Assembly (NCBI GenBank): GCA_026182355.1
Contig: JAPFBL010000378.1
Location: forward strand, 451,501-515,500
DNA: 64,000 bases
Source of the DNA: Hermatobates lingyangjiaoensis
Lineage: Eukaryota > Arthropoda > Insecta > Hemiptera > Hermatobatidae
Reading direction: 5' to 3'
Below the pieces are notes generated by a model, which saw only the letters and a program-made list of their open reading frames with translations, searched no databases and was not told where the DNA came from. A program made the translations under genes and the position numbers. The number at the start of each line of letters is the position of its first letter. Positions within the stretch are counted from its first letter, which is position 1. This document shows positions 57,172-64,000 of the stretch, piece after piece.

Positions 57172-57224
57172 TCCTTCTTTAGGTATTTCAGTGATATATA
57201 TTTATTGTTCGATATATATATATA

Positions 57225-57425
57225 TATGATGTTATTTTTTGAGGGTTGAGGTCCAATGATTTTAAACTAGTCCTTTTGCCGACGTTTCGACATATATTTA
57301 TGTCATCTTCAGTGCTTGGAAATCTGTTTATGTTGCAGCTTACCTATTTACTACTGTTACATGATGGCAAAAGCATTAGTTTAAAATCATTGGACCTCAA
57401 CCCTCAAAAAATTACATCATATAAA
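57225..57425. repeat. Hammerhead-type unit just after the ESCO stop codon
   Basis: Arms GGGTTGAGGTCCAATGATTT (57244) and complement (57385-57410). On the minus strand at 57284-57316: C-UGAAGA, extra U, stem II GACAUA(AAUA)UAUGUC, GAA, ACGU, C. Stem II is long and perfect. It begins only about 55 bp past the stop, so it probably lies in the 3' UTR. Confidence 0.72.
57284..57316 (-). ncRNA. Hammerhead-like motif in probable ESCO 3' UTR (antisense)
   Basis: Core and stems as given for 57225-57425. It lies antisense to ESCO, so the ESCO transcript itself would not carry the active strand. Stem I is weak. Confidence 0.55.
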
Positions 57426-57474
57426 TATTGGGTCAAGAACACAAATCATGATGAATATATATATATATATATAT

Positions 57475-57662
57475 ATTCCACTCAGAATTCGAAAAAACGA
57501 TCCAAACTGAACGCAAACAGCTCAAAAACGAAGAAAAGCAACATACAGAGAAAGAGACACACTTACAAACTCAAATTTTCTCCTGAAGACGGATCATCCG
57601 AAAATTTGAGTTCGTAAGTGCGTCTCTTTCTCTGTGTGTTATTGCGTTTCTTCGTTTTTGAG

Positions 57663-57711
<49 letters not shown>

Positions 57712-58009
57712 GAGTTCGAGATTAACAAAGAGCACACACAAAGTAGGGAAACACACTTACAGACTCAAATTTTCGGGTAATCCGTCTTCAGGAGAAAAGA
57801 GAATGGGAGACCAAGCACGTTGTAGGCGCAACGGCAAGTAACCCACGTTGCACCTACAACGTGCTTGGTCTCCCATTCTCTTTTCTCCTGAAGACGGATT
57901 ACCCGAAAATTTGAGTCTGTAAGTGTGTTTCCCTACTTTGTGTGTTGCTCTTTGTTAATCTCGAACTCGTATTGTGTCCAGTTTGGATCGTATTTCGTTT
58001 TATCAGTGA

Positions 58010-58052
<43 letters not shown>

Positions 58053-58488
58053 GATTTCACATAAACACGTGAAATAACAATCAATGATCAAACCACAATA
58101 TGAAATGGGAAAACAAGACTTAAGATCTTTCAACCGTAATAAACGGTCTTCGTCAGAGTCAAAAACCCAACTGACTCTCAGCCAACAACTCAGTTGGGTT
58201 TTTGACTCTGACGAAGACCGCTTGTTATGGTTGAAAGATATTGGTCTTGTTTTCCCATTTCATATTTTGGTTTGACCATTGATTGTTATTTCACGTGCTT
58301 ATGTGAAATCTATATATAAATATATAACGGGACACATAGACTGAAACAAAACAAAGACTCACTTTTCAATATTTCGACCGTAATGGCGGTCGAAATATTG
58401 AAAAGTGAGTCTTTGTTATGTTTCAGTCTATGTGTCACAGTTTATTTTAAGTGTTATCTGTCCTGCCGGACCGTTTTTCGTTTATCAT

Positions 58489-58500
<12 letters not shown>
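57475..58500. repeat. Run of hammerhead-type palindromes in (TA)n, 3' flank
   Basis: In order: family B variant (57485-57660, plus core 57581 with GGAUCAUCC stem II), family B pair (57715-57985), family C pair (58050-58320; cores about 58120-58160 minus and 58207-58250 plus), and an AUAU-family piece (58325-58490). Separated by (TA)n of 20-50 bp. Same grammar as 37600-38660. Confidence 0.87.
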
Positions 58501-58541
<41 letters not shown>

Positions 58542-58777
58542 TAGTTTTGAGATGATTCCTAATTTTTTTTTCGATTCCTTAGCTGCTTAAGTTCTACCTG
58601 TACGTGCTGAGGAAATCAATTATCTTAAATAATTTTTTGTGTATATCTTATTCATTGTATAACAAGTGACAGGAAAATCATAAATGAAACTAGATACAGT
58701 TAAACAATACTTTAGAAAATTATTATGAAAATCAATCTGAAGAAATTTTCTTTACAAACAGGAAAAATAATGTTACC

Positions 58778-59327
58778 ATCTTTTTCCGAAAATAAGAAAC
58801 TGTCTTACTTTATTTTCAGGTCAAAATCCGTGCTAGGGCTTATTCTCGGGGGAGGCCTTCAAGTACATTAAGTAGATTTACATATTTTTGTTTAATATTT
58901 ATTTTTATACAGACATTTTTAAATTTATTCGATTATAGTCAGTCGTCTTCTGGAACATCGTCATAAATTATCAAAATTTTCCAAAATTTGTCAAAGTTCT
59001 GATTTTCCTCCAAATCTATTTCCTGTAGAATCATTGGTCTGAATCTCTCATGTCTTGCAATATAGCTGTGGTTAAATTAATACTTCTTGTCTAAGTAGCC
59101 TCCCTGAAACGAACTTTAGAAATAAACAAGGAATTTCTTGGAATATTTTTTTTCAAAGAATTCTCTGAAATATTACGACAGCTAGAGATACCTACTACAT
59201 TCAACAGTAATTCTTTAACCAATTATATTTTTCACATTATCTTAATATGGCCTATTTTAAGGGGAGGGCTTATAGTCCAAAAGTCCCGAAAATCACGCTA
59301 TGACTTATTTTCGGAAAAAGACAGTAG
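58778..59327. mobile_element. MITE with CTTTTTCCGAAAATAAG-type ends
   Basis: TTTTTCCGAAAATAAG (58781) and CTTATTTTCGGAAAAA (59304) are inverted. The subterminal parts have GGGCTTATTCTCGGGGGAGG and its inverse-like GGGGAGGGCTTATAGTCC. Superfamily not assigned, no ORF. Confidence 0.75.
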
Positions 59328-59329
59328 AA

Positions 59330-60040
59330 TAACCATAATAAAAATATTTTTACTATATTATATTAGTTTCATATGCTGGGTTAATACTCACACCATTGAC
59401 TAATTATACATTTTCATTAATATTCAAGGTATAGTGCAATTTATTTAAAAACATTTTTCACTTAAAAGATAAAAAAAAAGGTTTGGTTTTAATGAAATGT
59501 TTTTAATGCTATTAAAAAAAAAACTACACGCCAATTTTCCCTTGAACTTTTGTAAATGAACTGAATATAAAAAAATTTCTATCCTGTTAATACCCTAATC
59601 TAATTAATTAGTATTTATCTAATTAATAGAGGATGCCCAGTAAAGTAAACATTTCAATAATAGTAAATTATGCAACTAGTAACTACCATCTATGTTTAAA
59701 TAACTTTCCTTCAACTGTAGTTAAAATTAATTTTTTTATCTTTGAATTAAATAAAAAAAAAACTTCTTGGACATCGTATTAAATATGTATATAAAAAGTT
59801 CTAGGTTGTTTTTATTAACAATGTTTTACAGTATTAATCTCCCTTCTATTATTATAACAGCTGAAATAACTTTTAAAAATTTCAAGAGAATCTTAATGAA
59901 AGAATCGGAAATCTAAGGAGTTTATTTTAACGATAAATATACGATAAATCCTACAAAAAAAATCACGATTCTTACGATTAATGATTCACATTAATCGTCC
60001 CAATACTATATACTTCTAATTATACTATTTTTCTTTTTAA
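59330..60040. other. AT-rich 3' flank, nothing recognised
   Basis: Sequence of very low GC with poly-A and poly-T runs. No ORF, TIR or motif. It shares a few words (AAAAAGTTCTAGG, TTAAAGGAATC-like) with 19740-19960, so it may be the remains of the same unnamed repeat. Confidence 0.35.
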
Positions 60041-60365
60041 TCGATGTTTGGTCTAGCGTGAAAACAGTAAAACACATTTTGGCCAAACGTTTCATCTATA
60101 TTTGTAGACATCTTCAGGGCTATAAAAATACAAAATAAATTATAGTAACATGAAGAAAAAAATGTTTATAAGTGACATTATTTAAATGAATGTACATTAA
60201 TATAAATAAAGTAACTAATATAATATATATATTTTTCCTATTCCTGTAATTAATTTTTGTTTTGTTGTAATCCTGAAGATGTCTACTGTTATAGTCGAAA
60301 CGTTGACTTAAAGGTGTTTTACTGTTTCATTAAATATCGATAAAGAAAAATATTGCTGAATAAGT
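60040..60365. repeat. ACGU-family inverted pair, diverged
   Basis: Minus core about 60082-60118, plus core about 60273-60306 (C-UGAAGA, U, GUCUACUGUUAUAGUC, GAA, ACGU, U, GA). Arms end in TTTTTAATCGATGTTTGGTC / complement. Related to 36650-36960. Confidence 0.72.
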
Positions 60366-60795
60366 AAGAAAACATTTCTTATATGTAAAAATATATTCTA
60401 ATATTGTAAAATTAATTTTTTTTTTTTTATGTTCACGTGTCATTTGATAACAGGTTCACAATTTCAAAAAATTATATAGTTATATGTTACTATCAAAATC
60501 TTGTAAACTTGTAACAGTTGTTTTTAAGATATTTTTATTTTTTAGTTTTAAAAGAGACGATGTTTTACTCTAATTTTATTTCTAAGGTAATAATGTAAAT
60601 TTTTTTTTAAATAAAGATTGTTTTTTTTTTCATTTTTATTATTATTACTACCTGAGTTAGAAAACTTCGTTCATCTTGTTTTCCAACGCCCACACTATAA
60701 GGCTTTCCACCTTTTAGTGCTGTATTAGAGGAGGAAATTGGTGGCTCATTTATTAGTTGGCACCCTTTTTTTTTTGTAATGGGGTGAGCAACAAA

Positions 60796-61010
60796 TCCCT
60801 GTTGATTCTACATTAGGGAGTAGTAAATTTTGCCTAAATCCAAGTGTATTTAAGAGTAGGGATCTTTAACGAGTACCTAACATCGTATAGGATCGGGACC
60901 GACGGTTTAATGTCTTTTTCGGAGGGATAATGGACTTAGATTTATTCACCTCCCACCTCCCAAAGCCAGGTGACGATCGAAAACCAGACCTACCGGTTGA
61001 GTACGTCAAA
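60796..61010 (-). mobile_element. SINE copy, truncated
   Basis: The body matches 7695-8014 (GATCTTTAACGAGTACCT, GGGACCGACGGTTTAATGTC). The tRNA head is damaged after CCAGGTGACGATCGAAAACC. No TSD found. Confidence 0.72.
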
Positions 61011-61094
61011 CAGTGCATGTACATGCATGTATGTATGTTATGTACATGAGTGTCTATATGTGTATGTATATGTGTGTGTGTATGTATATATGTA

Positions 61095-61215
61095 TATGAT
61101 CAAGCCACAATAAGAAATGGGAAATCAAGACTAAGATCGCTTGTTACGGTTGAAAGATCTTAGTCTTGTATTCCAATTTCTTATTGTGGTTTGATCATTG
61201 ATTGTTATTTCACGT
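61095..61215. repeat. Family C remnant pair
   Basis: Short inverted arms ATCAAGCCACAATAAGAAAT and GATCTTAGTCTTG...TTCTTATTGTGGTTTGATC meet at GATCGCTTGTTACGGTTGAAA. The first half of the core is deleted, so no complete motif remains. Confidence 0.6.
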
Positions 61216-61229
61216 GTTTATGTGAAATC

Positions 61230-61284
<55 letters not shown>

Positions 61285-61665
61285 GTTTTCTTGACCACAA
61301 TTTACTAATAAACACTTTTTCTTCTTCTTGGAGTTTGGTCAGGGTTAATATACGGAATCAATCACCTTTTCGACAACGTTTCGTCTTTATTTTAAGACAT
61401 CCTCAGGGCTATAAACTAACACAATGGACATTTGTCATATCTACTTTACAATCATTATAACAAAGACTAGGTATTAGAAGCTAGCCTTGAGTAAGTAAGT
61501 TTTTTGAATTTGTTATGATGATTATCAAGTAGATATGACAAATGTTCATTGTTTTTTGTTAGTTTATAGCCCTGAGGATGTCTTACAATAAGGACGAAAC
61601 GTTGGCCTAAAGGTAATTCCGTATATTAACCCTGACCAAACTCCAAGAAGAAGAAAGTGTTTATA
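61285..61665. repeat. ACGU-family inverted pair with complete core
   Basis: Arms AATAAACACTTTTTCTTCTT / complement, same family as 17592-17775. Minus core about 61366-61404 and plus core 61569-61606. The centre (about 120 bp) includes ATGACAAATGTTCATTG inverse pairs. Flanked by (TA)n. Confidence 0.78.
61569..61606 (+). ncRNA. Hammerhead-like motif, ACGU family (G)
   Basis: Stem I GCC/GGC, core C-UGAGGA (61572-61578), extra U, stem II GUCUU(ACAAUA)AGGAC (one G-U), GAA, ACGU, cleavage base U (61603). Stem I pairing differs from all the other families. Confidence 0.63.
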
Positions 61666-61889
61666 TATATATATTAGATACTTGTATAATCAGATCTCAT
61701 GACAATATTTAGAGTATATAGCTGCATATATATGAATACCTAAGATTTATATTTTTAAATAAACTTAAATTATTATCTAATAGTATTCGAAGAACTGTAC
61801 AGGAAATTTAAAGCAATTAACTGTATTATCATCTCTTAATTCATTTTATCATTCTCTTAGTTCGTATTTTCCTTTTTATCGTTTTATCG

Positions 61890-63010
61890 TTTATCGTTTT
61901 GACTTTTCTAACACGACTACTATAAAAATATAAAATAATACCAAATTCATCAACTTAGACTATTCACACAAGACTAATATGAAAGTGAATAACTTTACCG
62001 AATTTAGGAAGATTATCCTATTTATCTAGTTCTTTTGACTATTTTAACAGGACTACTATGAAAAATGCATGTTCAGGGATCCTTACTGTTCACGCTTAGA
62101 CTACTCTCAGGTCAATTCGATGAAATAGGAAAAATTTGTCAAATCAAGCAAACTTACCGCCTTAGTCATAACTTTTGGACTATTTTAACGTATCTTTTAT
62201 ACTTATAAAGAGTATATAACATTTTGAAATTTGACTGCATTACTCTTCTCTCTTTCATTATTTTCACACAAACACAATGAAAGTGAATAACTTTATCAAA
62301 TTTAGCAACCCTATCGTATTTTCCTTGTCGTTTTGACTTTTATGACACGACTACTATGAATATATAAAGAAATTACAAATTTAGCAAAGCTACAGTTTTA
62401 CTGTTCACGCTTTGACTACTCTTAAACAAATACTATGAAAATGGAAAAAAATTATCAAATTAAGCAAACTTACCATATTACATAATATATTTGACCATTT
62501 TGATGCAACTTCTATGAAAATAAAAAAAAAACTGTATGATTATGAAAATTTACTGCATTTCTCTTCATTCGTTGACTATTTTCACACAAAAACTCAGAAA
62601 ATGAAAATTTTTTAACAAATTTATCATACTTATCGTATTTGTCTTGTCGTTTTGATAATTCTAACACAGTTACTATGAACATATAGAGAAGTTAGAATTT
62701 GAGCAAACCTACAATATTACTGTTCTCGCTTTACTGTTCTCTCCAGAGAACTCCTTTACTGTTCTCTGTTTACTGTTCTCTAAGACCAATTCATGAAAAT
62801 GAAAAAAATTATTAAAATAAGCAAACTTACCATATTAGTAATAACTATTTGACCATTTTCATGCAACTTCTATGAAAATGAAATAAAATATATGATTATG
62901 ACAATTTACGGCATTACTCGTTATTCTTTGACTATTCGCAGAAATACTCTGAAAAATGAAAATGTTTATTGAAATCTAGCATATTTATCCTATTTGCCAT
63001 GTCGTTTGAA
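61890..63010 (+). repeat. Degenerate ~65-70-bp tandem repeat (right copy)
   Basis: Loose units with TTTTGACTATTTTAACACGA, CTACTATGAAAAT and AATTTAGCAAACTTACC. Relative of 600-819 and 1285-1345. The unit borders are worn, so the array is old. Confidence 0.6.
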
Positions 63011-63151
63011 AACACCTAACTTGCTTGGTAACACCTAACAATAACACCTTGCTTGGTTATTTCAGTTCAGTGTCACGTGTTCATTCAGACTACAGTTGTT
63101 GTTAAAATCCACAGACTCTTTTTCTTTGTAAAATAATTTTGTAATGTAATA

Positions 63152-63954
63152 CAGTAGAAGTCCGATAATCCGGCACGTTCGGGACCGGCTCGGTGCCGGA
63201 CTATCGGGCAGTCCGAAATTCCGATCGATCAGGTGGTAATTATAGGTTAATAAATAAAGTACTAATACACTATGCTAATGCATACAACTAAATTTATTTT
63301 AATTTACATATAATGTAAATGTATACATATAATATAATGTATATACACGTAATGTAAAACATATTTTACTTAGATTTAAAAAAGTCACGAATATCCTTTT
63401 GTTTTATAGAATTTTTACGTTTAGTGTAAAAGTTATTCCTAATTATATGCAAATCAATAACTTCTGAAACACTGTAGCTTGTACTAGCCTCAGCAAAAGT
63501 GATAAACTTGTTTAATGATTCTGCAGCTTCTGCCCAGCTAATTTTTTCCTTTTCTTCCGTTTCGGCATCCGAGTCACTTTCCTCAAGATTTGGAGTAGGC
63601 TGAGGGTTTACTACACTGTTGATAATGTCAACAGTAAAGCTACGTTTACTGCGATGCGCTGAAGGACACAAAACACCAAGCACAAAAAAATTGCGAAGAC
63701 GCTTCGTGATGGAATGACAGAGCTGCACTGCACCTGACTTCGTTGTGACAGATGGCATTGCATTGTTTGCGAACAATACAGAGCGCTTCCGGATGGTCCA
63801 GAACTACCCCAAAAACTTCGGAATAGCTCTCGAGCGTTTTTATTTGCTTTAAAGACACTTTTGGAAAAAAACAATATTTGTAAAATTTTCCGGAGCGATG
63901 CCGGACTATCGGGCATTCCGGACTATTGGATGCCGGACTAATGGACTTCTACTG
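63152..63954 (-). mobile_element. Tigger element, internally deleted
   Basis: TIRs CAGTAGAAGTCCGATAATCC (left) and, inverted at the right end, CAGTAGAAGTCCATTAGTCC, with TA on both sides (63150-63151, 63955-63956). It is inserted into the repeat of 46170-46220, whose uninterrupted form (GTAATGTAAT|TCTTAG) shows the site. 803 bp, retaining only the transposase 3' end. Confidence 0.92.
63366..63776 (-). pseudogene. Tigger transposase C-terminal fragment with PIP box
   Basis: 136 codons. From about residue 65 it matches the acidic C-terminal tail of Tigger/pogo transposases: SWAEAAESLNKFITFAEAST, then HIIRNNFYTKRK and QKDIRDFF. QKDIRDFF at 126-133 is an exact PCNA-interaction (PIP) box, QxxIxxFF, a known feature of pogo-type transposases. 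The helix-turn-helix and DDE parts are missing, and the first about 45 residues are probably out-of-frame or terminal sequence. Not functional as a transposase. Confidence 0.85.
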
Positions 63955-64000
63955 TACTTAGTTTTTCTGTTTCAAAATTTATACTTCTGCCTTTGAAAAA

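Overview
The window is nuclear DNA from an invertebrate animal. It has GT-AG introns, AT-rich sequence, long (TA)n tracts and almost every class of eukaryotic transposon. tRNA-derived SINEs, hAT/BED, Tigger and mariner elements, Helitrons and Penelope-like elements (PLEs) with a GIY-YIG domain and hammerhead-type 3' ends together suggest an arthropod or a similar invertebrate. That placement is inference; nothing in the sequence fixes the phylum.

One host gene spans 3839-57171 on the + strand: a cohesin acetyltransferase of the Eco1/ESCO family. I traced 13 coding exons with consistent phases. They join into 1,866 nt, encoding 621 residues plus a stop, close to vertebrate ESCO2 in length. The N-terminal half is basic and low-complexity. 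It is followed by the YYPIF motif, a C2H2 zinc finger (C423, C426, H441, H445) and a GNAT domain (GVSRIWV, RRKKIG and the C-terminal FxxPTxDG region). Two positions that are acidic and catalytically important in human ESCO1 appear to be V and N here. Coding sequence is about 3.5% of the gene. Introns range from 79 bp to 16.1 kb and are built almost entirely of repeats.

Layout: 1-3.8 kb, upstream flank with a hAT MITE and old repeats. 3.8-20.3 kb, exons 1-7, with introns holding a 53-bp minisatellite, a 107-bp satellite, a ~145-bp array with poly-C tracts, hAT MITEs and the first hammerhead-type palindromes. 20.3-28 kb (intron 7), a hAT MITE swollen by a 134-bp array and a complete hAT with an intact 631-aa transposase inserted between inverted SINE-bearing arms. 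28-32.8 kb, exons 8-11 with PLE and LINE remains. 32.8-57 kb (introns 11-12), a dense field of PLEs, hammerhead-bearing inverted pairs separated by (TA)n, a 2.4-kb PLE palindrome, mariner, hAT and three Helitron copies. 57.2-64 kb, 3' flank with more of the same and an internally deleted Tigger element.

The most unusual signal is a set of dozens of short motifs of the form C-UGANGA-x-(stem II)-GAA-(self-complementary A...U block)-H, mostly as inverted pairs inside (TA)n tracts. Stem I, stem II and the stem III block change between families while pairing is kept, which is the covariation expected of hammerhead ribozymes. Two features recur: one extra nucleotide between the UGANGA core and stem II, and a stem III that is a bare palindrome of mostly 4-6 nt with no loop, suggesting a dimeric ribozyme. 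Where PLE GIY-YIG coding remains, such a motif lies 3' of it.
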